23,085 bases of DNA from JBBDYH01 sp040901795 (GCA_040901795.1 JBBDYH010000091.1:1-23085); one strand, 5' to 3'; counted from the stretch's first letter, positions 10,001 to 16,601 are shown. The notes: generated by a model not told the origin, from the letters alone. Numbers and translations are program-made.

Positions 10001-13000
10001 ACAACAACCGCAACTGGGTCGAGTCCGAGACACTGCCGGACCCGGACGGCCCGACGGGCAACCCTGCTCTCGTCACGCAATACTTCTACGACTGTGTGGG
10101 CAACCTCGACCACATGATCTTGCCCGGGAACCGGACCGTGGACTACCAGTACGATGCATTGAACCGGCTGTCCAAAGTCGTCCAGCCGATTCCCGCCGTG
10201 GGCCAAGCGGCGCCAACGGTCGAGTATTTTTACGACGGCATGAGTCGTTTAAAGACATTCCGCGATGAAGGGGGCAATGACACCGATTACGAGTACGATG
10301 AACTTTCGCGCGTCACGAAGGTCATCCAGCCAGAGCCGAAGCCCGGGCAAGGGCGGCCCAATTGGTTGACAACCTATGACGCCGAAGGACGCGTGGTCAC
10401 TGAGACCGATCCGATGGGACGGACGACAACTTACGGTTATGATGAGCTGGACCGGCTCTCCAAGGTCACACTGCCCGAGGCGGTCGCCGGGGTCCCCGGT
10501 ACCGCGCCGATGACGGAATACACCTATTGGAACTCCGGCCAACTCCACTCCGTGACCGAATCGCTCGATGGGTCGAACGCGGCGGTCACGGCCTATGCGT
10601 ATGACTACCGCGATCGGCTGGCCTTGATTGACAAGCCGAACAATGAACTCCTCAGCTTCGAATACGATGCGGTCGGTAACCTCAAAGAGATAGTCGACGG
10701 CAACTCGAACAAGACCACGTTCTATTACGACGGCCTGGATCGGGTGGTCCAAGAGCTCGACCCGCGCGGAAAGTGGAAGTTCTTCTGGTACGATGCGGTG
10801 GGCAACATGATCCAGATGGTGGACCGCATCGGCCGTTACAACTACTACGCCTACGACAACATGGACCGGCCGATCGGCGAGAGCTGGGGGGGCACGACCG
10901 GCACCATCACGCGGAACTTTTCATTCAGCTACGACGCGGCCGGGCGGTTGTCGATTGCCAGCGAAGGGCCGCCAGGAGTGAACAGTACCCTCTACAGCTA
11001 CCTGTACGACAACCTCGACCGGAACACCGTGCAAAGCCACTTCGTGAACGGCGCTGTGCACACGGCCGCCTCGACACAGACCTGGGATGTCTATGGCCGT
11101 CGGGAATCGGTGACGTTCGATGTTTCATTGTTTGGTTTTAGCGGGTCCACAAACCTCGATTTCACCAATGAGTACGTTTACGACGATTTGCACCGCGTCG
11201 ATTCGATTAAACAGTACGCGGCGAATGCCGAGGCGGTCGTGCCGCCGAAGCTCGTAGACTATGAGTTCAACTTGGCGGGCGACCGCACGTCGATAACGCG
11301 GTATAGCGACCTGGCCGGGACTCAGCTTGCAGGTTTCACGTCGTACCATGGCTACGATGGCGTGGGCCGGCTGACCGCGATGACGCACTACGATGCTAAC
11401 AGCCTGCTCATCGCCACCTACAACATGTCGTACGACCGCGGCCACCGGCTACAATCGTCGAGCCACATCAACCGCTCTACCACCGGCGAGTCGCAGAGTT
11501 ACGTCTACGACGCGGCGGGACAGCTCACCAGCCTCTCGTGGACCGGCCCCGGCGGCGGTGGCGCCGAAACATTCAGCCACGACACTAACGGGAACCTGAC
11601 AAATAACAGCGGCGCCGCATATGCCAACAACCCCAACAACCGTATCCACTCCGACGGCGTCTTCAACTACTACTACGACGACGAAGGGAACGTGGTCCAG
11701 CGGATCGCGCTGGTCAATGGCCAGCCGATTGGCTGGACGCGCAATTTCGTCTGGGACCAGCGCAACCGCCTACTGGCGATTGAAGACCGTTATGGCGGGC
11801 CGGGTGCCCCGGTCAGCGCTTATTACTCCTATCTCTACGACGCCTTCGACCGGCGCGTGTTCGAATCGCACGTGCAGCACCTGGGGGGCGGTCGCGTCTA
11901 TTTCTACGATGGCGAGGACGTTGTGCTATCCACCAACACGAACGCCAGCACCCGCTATCTGCACGGGCCGGCCGTGGATGAAGTGCTGTCGCGAGACGTT
12001 GAGGCATCGGCAACTGACGTGGATTGGGTTTACGCCGACCACCTGGGGAGCGTCCGCGATGTGGTCGGCAACAACAGCGTTCAGCATCACATGGACTACA
12101 CGGCCTTCGGCCAGCGCCGTCCGGGCAGCAGCAGCTGGTATTATGGCTTCACGGGACGTGAATACGACCACAACACCGACCTCAATTATCACCGCGGCCG
12201 CTGGCTGGACTCGCGCATCGGGAGATGGCTTAGCGAGGATCCGATCGGGTTCGCTGGCGGGGATGCGAATCTGAATCGGTATGTCGGGAATCAGGTGACG
12301 ACGCATATTGATCCGAGTGGTTTGCAAAGTCTATTCGAGCAACTGGGCGGAGAAGTGAAGGGGCCCACCGCCAGCCAGCTCATGCGGAAGCGTGGACCGG
12401 GCCGCGATGATTCACGCCGCGTGAGGAATTACGCACTCGAACTCGAACGAAATGTCTACTCGGATATTCCGAATGCAGCCGCGACCGCTGGAGATGCGGT
12501 TATCGAAGGCCTGCGATGCGCGCCAGGTGGCAATTCGGGTGTCGAGTTGGGTCGACTCTTGGTGGGGCAGGGTTCGGCGGAAGAATTTTCAAAAGCAGTA
12601 GGGTTCGACCTTCTGTACGTTGATAAGGCGAAGAAGTTGATCCAACTCGGCATGGCGAATCCCAAGTTGGGATTTGCGGACGATGTAGTGCGTGAGTTCG
12701 AAAGCTTTGAGCAGCTTAAGCGCTCTTTAGGACCGGCCGGAGAGGGAAAGGTTTGGCACCACATCGTTGAACAACGTGCCCGAAATATCGAACGATTTGG
12801 CGCTAGGGCGATTCATTGCAAGGATAACGTCGTTCCGGTACCGATAGAAGTCAACCAGAAGATTGCTGGCTACTTTTCATCGAAGCGCACTTTTACTCAA
12901 GGGAGCACTGTACGCGAGTGGATGAATTCGCAATCATTGGAAGAGCAACGGAGAATCGGTCACAAAATCTTGGATATGGTCCTAACGGGCCAGCAACTGC

Positions 13001-13005
13001 CTTAA
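7021..13005 (+). CDS. Secreted Rhs/YD-repeat polymorphic toxin with WHHIVEQ nuclease-like tip
   Basis: 1994 residues, start ATG with AAGGGA upstream. Residues 1-45 are basic and end in SIESLEPRHMMAA, the planctomycete extracellular leader. Residues about 50-210 end in DGGDDDKNDLVFRIE, a DUF4114-type calcium-binding signature; about 215-345 resemble Calx-beta. From about 480 to 1670 run dozens of YD repeats (YDxxGR...). The Rhs core closes the shell: YADHLGSVRDV at 1671, SEDPIGFAGG at 1738, DPSGL at 1764-1768. The last 226 residues are a variable tip with WHHIVEQ at 1912-1918, then NVVPVP and a YFSSK...TVREW segment, a pattern seen in predicted His-Me-finger (HNH-like) nuclease toxins. The shell should encapsulate the tip until release. 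An immunity gene follows 17 bases later. The target (DNA or RNA) is not shown by sequence. Confidence 0.92.
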   Translation: MRSILRALGSRFSITRKKQARPSNREGLHRRFSIESLEPRHMMAADDLYYVSGSPSTNYTVRLTKTGGDSAFNNELNVFVVDDYTGKVNTVAPDYNSYFNAVKSLTAGTERWSPFNNQTPNGTTFDISVPGGTYVSFFTVQNGTVATAKASTTWFADERANSDFSVFEGTGEHYATTHLGSGMVQYGVEDRSIMDGGDDDKNDLVFRIETPTISYTETIGVTATDAEAREIAAGDSAILGKASFTFTRTGGSHANPMTLYFAIGGSATNGVDYVDDATSLPVGNSITIPANQSSATLTIRTLNDFLVEFREAVGVTLLADDPANPSDPPQTAPIFPSQGTAELPDNDIDGYNPQRGCVDGSCGPVGLNKQNGEAQIDLGMLHYNTSEPNPITKFSASLPIGFGTTSLVTAQLTFGNATLGQVVGPTLYYDPQSLSDGEKVFFAQTVDTSAMPTGHYPVKMAVTFEQGGNVYTQTFEGSQNIIRRNTSEFGGDWTNNMLDRLVIQGDGVTLLNGLNGTVSFTDQGGTFVREHGDLEFSTLVKNANGSYTLTAKDQSRSEFNALGLLTQRIDRNTNVTTYFYADKDGDTVADEIDHITDFAGRTMTFGYTAGLVTSITDFAGHVTTLGYNGGRLTSITEPDPDLPGSGEPAPVHLFQYDASGRIEKAWDPLNNETTVAYDPFTGRVSSITKPCTGFETLSAYWTKGLVDQSAITENGSLASPAVLLPISENVGVWTDELGHETIFRTDRYGNFIVQQDALDNITVWERNLDGQVVKLTEPDPGPAVGETPSITIYGYDSQGNLTSAVSADGATQSWEYHPTWNQVSRHVDQMLDETIFGFDARGNYNSERRVRGNVDGMGNTEVDDIVTTYHYTDGTTGVPAGLMDEMVDPMGRTHTWGYNARGLVTSEIHAVSTPDAESFTYAYDAHDNMDFMIDGLGRPTNYDHDNLHRLTKVTQPDPDGPSAQTRPVTQYRYNTMGLVTKIIDPLSRETNYTYNNRNWVESETLPDPDGPTGNPALVTQYFYDCVGNLDHMILPGNRTVDYQYDALNRLSKVVQPIPAVGQAAPTVEYFYDGMSRLKTFRDEGGNDTDYEYDELSRVTKVIQPEPKPGQGRPNWLTTYDAEGRVVTETDPMGRTTTYGYDELDRLSKVTLPEAVAGVPGTAPMTEYTYWNSGQLHSVTESLDGSNAAVTAYAYDYRDRLALIDKPNNELLSFEYDAVGNLKEIVDGNSNKTTFYYDGLDRVVQELDPRGKWKFFWYDAVGNMIQMVDRIGRYNYYAYDNMDRPIGESWGGTTGTITRNFSFSYDAAGRLSIASEGPPGVNSTLYSYLYDNLDRNTVQSHFVNGAVHTAASTQTWDVYGRRESVTFDVSLFGFSGSTNLDFTNEYVYDDLHRVDSIKQYAANAEAVVPPKLVDYEFNLAGDRTSITRYSDLAGTQLAGFTSYHGYDGVGRLTAMTHYDANSLLIATYNMSYDRGHRLQSSSHINRSTTGESQSYVYDAAGQLTSLSWTGPGGGGAETFSHDTNGNLTNNSGAAYANNPNNRIHSDGVFNYYYDDEGNVVQRIALVNGQPIGWTRNFVWDQRNRLLAIEDRYGGPGAPVSAYYSYLYDAFDRRVFESHVQHLGGGRVYFYDGEDVVLSTNTNASTRYLHGPAVDEVLSRDVEASATDVDWVYADHLGSVRDVVGNNSVQHHMDYTAFGQRRPGSSSWYYGFTGREYDHNTDLNYHRGRWLDSRIGRWLSEDPIGFAGGDANLNRYVGNQVTTHIDPSGLQSLFEQLGGEVKGPTASQLMRKRGPGRDDSRRVRNYALELERNVYSDIPNAAATAGDAVIEGLRCAPGGNSGVELGRLLVGQGSAEEFSKAVGFDLLYVDKAKKLIQLGMANPKLGFADDVVREFESFEQLKRSLGPAGEGKVWHHIVEQRARNIERFGARAIHCKDNVVPVPIEVNQKIAGYFSSKRTFTQGSTVREWMNSQSLEEQRRIGHKILDMVLTGQQLP

Positions 13006-13022
13006 TAGCCAGCGAGGAACTT

Positions 13023-13358
13023 GTGAATTCGGTAGACCGACTAATTGTGGACTATCGCGATGGGGCAGCACAGACGGGTACTTCAATTCCGCAAGTAGCA
13101 AATGCCGGTCACGATCGCTTGCATAGCTGCTTTAAACAGCTTCGAACGACAGAGGTCGGCCGCGCTGCCATCGAGAAGCTTATGGCAGACGAGAATCCCC
13201 ACGTTCGCCTTTGGGCCGCAGCACACAGCCTGACATGGGCAAGTGATCGCGCCCGCCCCGTTCTTGCGGAGTTGGCAAAAAGCGCGGGGCCAGGCTCTTT
13301 TGACGCCGAGATGACGCTTAAAGAGTTCGACAAGGGTAATCTGTCCTATAATTACTGA
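13023..13358 (+). CDS. Probable immunity protein of the Rhs toxin (DUF2019-like, HEAT-type)
   Basis: 111 residues from GTG 13023, with GAGGAA (13014-13019) just upstream. The frame is open back to 12918 inside the toxin gene, but that part overlaps the toxin and looks unlike protein, so the later start is chosen. The sequence has LVDRLIVDYRDGAAQ-like helix, a short Asn-rich link (NAGHDRLHSCFKQL), then NPHVRLWAAAHSLTW and ARPVLAELAKSAGPGSFDAEMTLKEF: a two-repeat HEAT-like helical layout characteristic of DUF2019, a known immunity family of polymorphic toxins. It lies 17 bases after the toxin stop in the same direction, the standard toxin-immunity order. Binding to the tip is inferred from position and family. 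Confidence 0.75.
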   Translation: MNSVDRLIVDYRDGAAQTGTSIPQVANAGHDRLHSCFKQLRTTEVGRAAIEKLMADENPHVRLWAAAHSLTWASDRARPVLAELAKSAGPGSFDAEMTLKEFDKGNLSYNY

Positions 13359-13391
13359 CTTTTCAATAAAAAAGAAAAAAGAAAGAAAAAA

Positions 13392-13434
13392 GGGTCAGAA
13401 CTATTTTGGAAGTAAAACGGGTCAGAACTGTTTT
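13392..13434 (+). repeat. Left-end repeats of the RAYT unit
   Basis: GGGTCAGAACTATTTT at 13392-13407 and GGGTCAGAACTGTTTT at 13419-13434, direct, 27 bases apart, one mismatch. They may be the substrate recognised by the transposase at this end, or part of its promoter region. Confidence 0.85.
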
Positions 13435-13471
13435 AATTGACTCGTAGCGGCGTTTCAGCTAACCTGTGGGC

Positions 13472-14173
13472 ATGCCGCGACCCTTGCGACCGATTGACGA
13501 TGGTCTCGTCTACCACGTGATCAATCGTGGCAACAACCGGCAGGACGTATTCCATAAGCCAGCCGATTTTCAGGCCTTTCTGGCGGCGCTGGCCGAGCTT
13601 AAAGAGCGCAAGCCGTTTGAGCTTTACGGCTACTGCCTCTTGAACAATCATTTTCACCTGCTGTTGCGGCCGACCGGCGCGACGATCAGCCGGATTATGC
13701 AGAGCTTGCTGGTGTCGCACACGCAGCGATACCATCGCCACTACCGCTCGGGTGGCCATGTCTGGCAGGGACGATTCGAGAGCCCCGTGATCCAGAACGA
13801 CGAGCACCTGCTCATGGTGTTGCGGTACATCGAGGCCAACCCGTTGCGCGCCGCACTGGTGAACCGGGCGGAGCTGTACCCGTGGAGCAGCTATCGGATG
13901 CACGGCGTGGGTGAGGCGGACGAACTGGTTGATCCGCTGATCACGTACGAAGCGCTGTCGCCGCTGGCGAAAGTGCGGCAACGGAAGTGGGCCGAGAAGG
14001 TGCATCAGCCCATGGAGGAAGCCGTCGTCGCCGCCATTCGCCGCGCGAGCGCCACGGGCCTGCCGTACGGCGACGAAGCATGGGTCAAGCGTTTGGCCAA
14101 ACGGCTGAAGCTGGACCTAACCATCCGCCCGCGCGGCCGGCCACGCAAATGCGTCGTCGAGCCACAAAAATAG
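13472..14173 (+). CDS. REP-associated tyrosine transposase (RAYT, Y1/HUH family)
   Basis: 233 residues from ATG 13472 (MPRPLRP..., the usual start of the family; a GTG six bases earlier is possible). A Y1-transposase fold is visible: VYHVINRGNNRQDVF at 14-27, HUH pair LNNHFHLLL with H60 and H62, GHVWQGRF at 95-102, and the candidate nucleophile Y119 in LRYIEANPLRA. A basic C-terminal tail (RPRGRPRK) may bind DNA. Such enzymes nick single-stranded DNA and are linked to REP palindromes rather than to classical IS ends. The stop TAG lies inside the right inverted motif, so coding and end sequence overlap. Several REP-like palindromes sit within 6 kb. The gene looks intact. Confidence 0.9.
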   Translation: MPRPLRPIDDGLVYHVINRGNNRQDVFHKPADFQAFLAALAELKERKPFELYGYCLLNNHFHLLLRPTGATISRIMQSLLVSHTQRYHRHYRSGGHVWQGRFESPVIQNDEHLLMVLRYIEANPLRAALVNRAELYPWSSYRMHGVGEADELVDPLITYEALSPLAKVRQRKWAEKVHQPMEEAVVAAIRRASATGLPYGDEAWVKRLAKRLKLDLTIRPRGRPRKCVVEPQK

Positions 14174-14182
14174 TTCTGACCC
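14167..14182 (-). repeat. Right-end inverted repeat of the RAYT unit
   Basis: The complement of 14167-14182 is GGGTCAGAACTATTTT, 16/16 identical to 13392-13407. It includes the transposase stop codon (14171-14173). Confidence 0.9.
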
Positions 14183-14204
14183 CTTTTCCTTCCTTTTCCT
14201 TCTC

Positions 14205-14366
14205 CGTCTGCCGGAGATGCTCGAACCTGTCGACAACGGCGTGTCGATCACCGTCGATCACAACGGCGCCATGTCGGCCATACCCGCCATGGCGGCCCAC
14301 GCCGAAGAGTTGGCCGCTGTTCCGGCCGTGGATTGAGTGGGAGTTCGTTGGAGTTCAAGCTTCAGC
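14205..14366 (+). pseudogene. cphA: Orphan copy of the cphA 3' end
   Basis: 14205-14336 repeats the last 43 codons and stop of cphA at 6573-6704 with two substitutions, both changing the protein (Ala to Thr, Leu to Ile). It has no start and no upstream part of cphA; it begins at the right end of the RAYT unit. After the stop the likeness runs through GGAGTTC and, past a 10-base insertion, through the REP-like AAGCTT-AGC. It marks the far border of the 7.6-kb block and may be the displaced original gene end or a piece carried by the incoming DNA. Confidence 0.92.
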
Positions 14367-14388
14367 GTGCGTTAAAGTTCAAGTTTAG
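14347..14388 (+). repeat. REP-like half element
   Basis: GTTGGAGTTCAAGCTTCAGC at 14347-14366, followed by a degenerate second copy AAAGTTCAAGTTTAG (14374-14388). The same core occurs at 6708, 15839 and, as a complete palindrome, at 19266-19317. Confidence 0.7.
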
Positions 14389-14486
14389 AACCGCTAACAA
14401 TAGTAACCCGACGCGTAAGCGAGGCCGAACCTGCCGGTTCCTCGCTCACGCTTCGGGTTACTGTGTGCCGGTTGTGCTAGCGGTTC
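14388..14486. repeat. Long two-tier palindromic repeat
   Basis: Inner arms at 14402-14424 and 14440-14462 pair over 23 bases with two mismatches; the left arm begins AGTAACCCGACGCG and the right one ends CGGGTTACT. Outer arms GAACCGCTA (14388-14396) and TAGCGGTTC (14478-14486) pair perfectly over 9 bases. The result is a cruciform of about 99 bases. It resembles the AACCCGACGCGTAAGCGAGG-type palindromes that are abundant between planctomycete genes (from memory). Possible REP/BIME-type element, or a bidirectional terminator. Confidence 0.75.
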
Positions 14487-14667
14487 TTAGCCTGGTCCCG
14501 ACCCTCAATCTCGTCGGATAGCCTTGGAGACCATAGAGTTTTTCCACGTCTTGGTCTTCGTACGCTTTCACGAGGATAAACCGCGATAAGAAGTATCGAA
14601 AAACCGCGTGCTGCTCCCGCCAGGCCATGCAAAAGATCATGAGGGAGAAGCTAACTTACCCACGGTT
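14487..14667. other. Intergenic, no gene recognised
   Basis: A 60-codon minus-strand frame crosses this stretch but has no family features and runs into the palindrome. Nothing else stands out. Confidence 0.4.
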
Positions 14668-15150
14668 TCACGGATTCACCAAACCCGCTCGGATCGCCCA
14701 CCGTACCAGCCCCGCGGTGCCCGTCACGCCGAGCTTCTGCTTCAGGTTCCTGCGATACGAGTCCACGGTGTTGGGGCTCAGCCGCAGCTTCTTGCCGATC
14801 TGTTGCGGTTTCACGTCGTTGGCGATCAGCCGCAGGATCTCCTTTTCGCGCGCCGTCACCGTCGGCGGCAGCATCCGCTGCACGCGCGTCACCACGGTGA
14901 CCTCCTTGGCGCGTTGCATCCGCACCCGATATTGCGGCCGGCCGTCTGTGAACCGGCTCGTAAACACACGCTCTTCGTGCCCATCGTCAAAGATTGCCAG
15001 CGCCAACAGATCGCGCACCTCCTCACGCTCTTCTGCCGGCACCAGGTCCCAGACTTTCTTTCCCACGATCTGTTCCGGCGGGTGCAGCTCGTCGCCGTGC
15101 GAGACCCATAGCACCGTACCGTGTTCGTCGACCAACAACGTATGAATCAT
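14668..15150 (-). CDS. PAS domain - LuxR-type DNA-binding regulator
   Basis: 160 residues from ATG 15150 (a TTG five codons earlier is possible; neither has a clear ribosome-binding site). Residues 1-90 look like a single PAS sensor: LLVDEHGTVLWVSHG, then IVGKKVWDLVPAEER, then a strand-rich end YRVRMQRAKEVTVVTRVQR. Residues about 98-155 are a LuxR/GerE helix-turn-helix: LTAREKEILRLIAN (here VTAREKEILRLIA), then IGKKLRLSPNTVDSYRRNLKQKLGV. There is no receiver domain, so this is not a classic response regulator; a PAS ligand or a partner kinase could supply the signal. Neighbours give no hint of its targets. Confidence 0.88.
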   Translation of the reverse strand: MIHTLLVDEHGTVLWVSHGDELHPPEQIVGKKVWDLVPAEEREEVRDLLALAIFDDGHEERVFTSRFTDGRPQYRVRMQRAKEVTVVTRVQRMLPPTVTAREKEILRLIANDVKPQQIGKKLRLSPNTVDSYRRNLKQKLGVTGTAGLVRWAIRAGLVNP

Positions 15151-15609
15151 GGCGGGAGAACCCAATGCCGGAATCCGTGGTCGTCCCCTGCAAAATCAGC
15201 CCAGATCGTGTGGCAAAGGACGACCGAGCCTCGCGGTTCCAGCCAATATAATTCGACTGGAACGCGCGGCCGATCTGTGCCGGCAGCTCAAGAAAAGCCT
15301 GTAGTCGCCGGGTGGGCACTTGCAAACACTCAGTATACACCACGCCGCAACTTCGGTATGCCCCTGTGCATGCCACACCGGCACAAAGACATGAACCAGA
15401 AAACTGAAACCCGTCGCCTATCCCGTCCGGCGGAGCAACGGCGCTCGCCGCTGCCCGACAAACCCCTCCTCGGGGTTCGCGGATTTAGTGGTCGTTCGGA
15501 TGTCGCAATTCGGGCTTTCGGCTCGACGCGCGTATTGCAGATCGAGTTAAAAAGCCGCAAAGCCCAGCCGGCCAGAATTCGTCTTTCGCTCTGATAAAGG
15601 GCCGCAACC
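15151..15609. other. Intergenic upstream of the PAS-LuxR gene
   Basis: 459 bases without a convincing gene. Open frames on both strands have no family character. A small hairpin AACCCC/GGGGTT lies near 15462-15479. Promoters of the divergent genes at 15150 and 15610 must lie here but none is clear. Confidence 0.4.
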
Positions 15610-15819
15610 GTGCCCGATGATAACGAACTCGACGAACAGATCCGCCAGTGTGTCTTGCACTGTCTGGAAGACATCGACCCTCGAACCTGCGTACGGTCCT
15701 TTGTCTCGCGCCTGGTGCTCCTTCACGGTTGGGCGCAGCCCGACGCAAACCTGGTGGCCGATCGCGCCCTCAAGTTCATCGCCCGCGTCTCCGGCGACGA
15801 CTCAAACGTGGATGCCTGA
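15610..15819 (+). CDS. Small acidic hypothetical protein
   Basis: 69 residues from GTG 15610 with AAGGG about 10 bases upstream. The sequence (MPDDNELDEQIRQCVLHCLEDID..., RSFVSRLVLLHGW, ALKFIARVSGDD) reads like a helical soluble protein with two cysteines (C14, C18). Codon third positions are GC-rich like the real genes around it. No family is recognised. It stands alone between the regulator and the restriction remnants. Confidence 0.5.
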   Translation: MPDDNELDEQIRQCVLHCLEDIDPRTCVRSFVSRLVLLHGWAQPDANLVADRALKFIARVSGDDSNVDA

Positions 15820-15838
15820 CCCGCCTCCCTCCCCGCGC

Positions 15839-15858
15839 GTTGGAGTTCAAGCTTTGGG
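15839..15858 (+). repeat. REP-like half element
   Basis: GTTGGAGTTCAAGCTTTGGG, the same 16-base core as at 14347 and 19266, without a visible partner arm. It lies 20 bases after the small acidic gene. Confidence 0.6.
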
Positions 15859-16007
15859 GGATCGATTGCTTCCCGCCTTCAAAAGTTGGCATTCTGGCCG
15901 ACCGCAGTGACGATAGCCAGCATCCAAGCAAGTAGGCACGCGATGCACGAATGCATCAGCACGGCCGGTCGAATCCGATCCAACAACAGAATCGATAACT
16001 GCATGGT

Positions 16008-16130
16008 ATGTCGGCGCAAAATCCCATGCCCCGTAACGAAGCCGAAACTCGTTCACAGCTCATCAACCCCGCGATTCAAGCTCGCGGTTGGGTCTATCCG
16101 CTGCTGCGCGAAGAGCAATCGGCCCGCCGC
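16008..16130 (+). pseudogene. hsdR: N-terminal remnant of type I restriction endonuclease HsdR
   Basis: From ATG 16008 (or 16026) the frame reads PRNEAETRSQLINPAIQARGW and LLREEQSARR, which is the conserved start of HsdR (NEAETR...I-P-L---GW). After about 40 residues it meets, without a gap, the C-terminal end of an hsdS gene in another frame. The nuclease and helicase motor domains are absent, so the subunit is dead. A deletion joining hsdR to hsdS explains the junction near 16126. Confidence 0.75.
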
Positions 16131-16317
16131 CGTCGATCAGATTGGTGCAGTCCAAATTCCCTTTCCGCCGGTAGACCGACAAAGGCGGATGGCAGAAGGA
16201 ATTGACAAGCTGATTGATCGCCTCACCCCGCTTCAGTCGACTCTTGCTGCACAAAAGGGCGCCTTGGATGCGTTCCCCGTCCAATTGCTTGCCGAAACCT
16301 TCGGCGCGGCCGACTGA
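16126..16317 (+). pseudogene. hsdS: C-terminal remnant of type I specificity subunit HsdS
   Basis: The frame ending at TGA 16315-16317 reads AAVDQIGAVQIPFPPVDRQ, then a long helix IDKLIDRLTPLQSTLAAQKGALDAFPVQLLAETF. IPxPPxxxQRR followed by a coiled-coil spacer helix is the typical end of HsdS. Both target-recognition domains are missing. Confidence 0.8.
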
Positions 16318-16329
16318 CTAGGGCATACC

Positions 16330-16429
16330 GGAGCTTTGAAAGCCTTTTTCAAAGCCGCTGCAGCTTTTAAAAAAATCGGCCAAAATTTGCAAAGCTAGCC
16401 ACCGCTCGCTAGAATTCTTTCAAAGCTCC
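16330..16429. promoter_or_regulatory. Nested inverted repeats upstream of the fic remnant (possible operator)
   Basis: GGAGCTTTGAAAG at 16330-16342 is the perfect inverse of CTTTCAAAGCTCC at 16417-16429. Inside, CTTTGAAA (16334-16341) pairs with TTTCAAAG (16347-16354), and a further GCAAAGCTAG lies at 16389-16398. So four CAAAG-type half-sites occupy 100 bases, ending 8 bases before the fic ATG. The layout suits an autoregulator binding site; the inner hairpin followed by TTTTAAAAAAA could also end hsdS transcription. Confidence 0.5.
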
Positions 16430-16436
16430 CAAATCC

Positions 16437-16601
16437 ATGAATCGTAAAGACTTCCAGTGCGAACGGGCTGGCCGAATCATTCGGATGCCGACAGACTACC
16501 TGGCGTTTGTCCCCTCACCGCAGCCCCCGCCCATCGAATATACCGCCGAGCTGGCGTTGCTCTTATCCCAGGCGGACGCGGCGTTGAGCGTCCGGCCTTA
16601 A
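16437..16601 (+). pseudogene. fic: N-terminal remnant of a Fic family protein
   Basis: ATG 16437 opens a frame MNRKDFQCERAGRII, then YLAFVPSPQPPPIEY, then LALLLSQADAALS, and stops at TAA 16599. This is the Fic N-terminal domain (F-P-PLPP...L--LL--A---LG-L-G), broken exactly where GRLDG should come. The AMP-transferase core HPFxxGNGRxGR is absent. The missing part does not follow; instead an inverted piece of the Fic C-terminus is found next. Confidence 0.75.

Larger units (their letters stand above)
13364..14204 (+). mobile_element. RAYT transposase unit with inverted terminal motifs
   Basis: A compact unit of about 0.84 kb: one transposase gene between inverted copies of GGGTCAGAACTATTTT. 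On both sides the motif is preceded (outside) by a purine-rich run of about 25 bases, A-rich with scattered G on the left (13365-13391) and its pyrimidine complement on the right (14183-14204). The outer limits are estimated from these runs. The right end abuts directly the orphan copy of the cphA 3' end. Confidence 0.7.

Noticed and set aside
12918..13022. Earlier ATG for the immunity gene
   Set aside because: It lies inside the toxin tip and yields residues unlike the family; GTG 13023 has a good GAGGAA just upstream.
14458..14640. 60-codon minus-strand frame beside the palindrome
   Set aside because: Its end is made by the palindromic repeat and no family is recognised.
15121..15594. 157-codon open frame upstream of the small acidic gene
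   Set aside because: Runs antisense to the start of the PAS-LuxR gene; composition is Arg/Ser/Pro-rich with no family feature.
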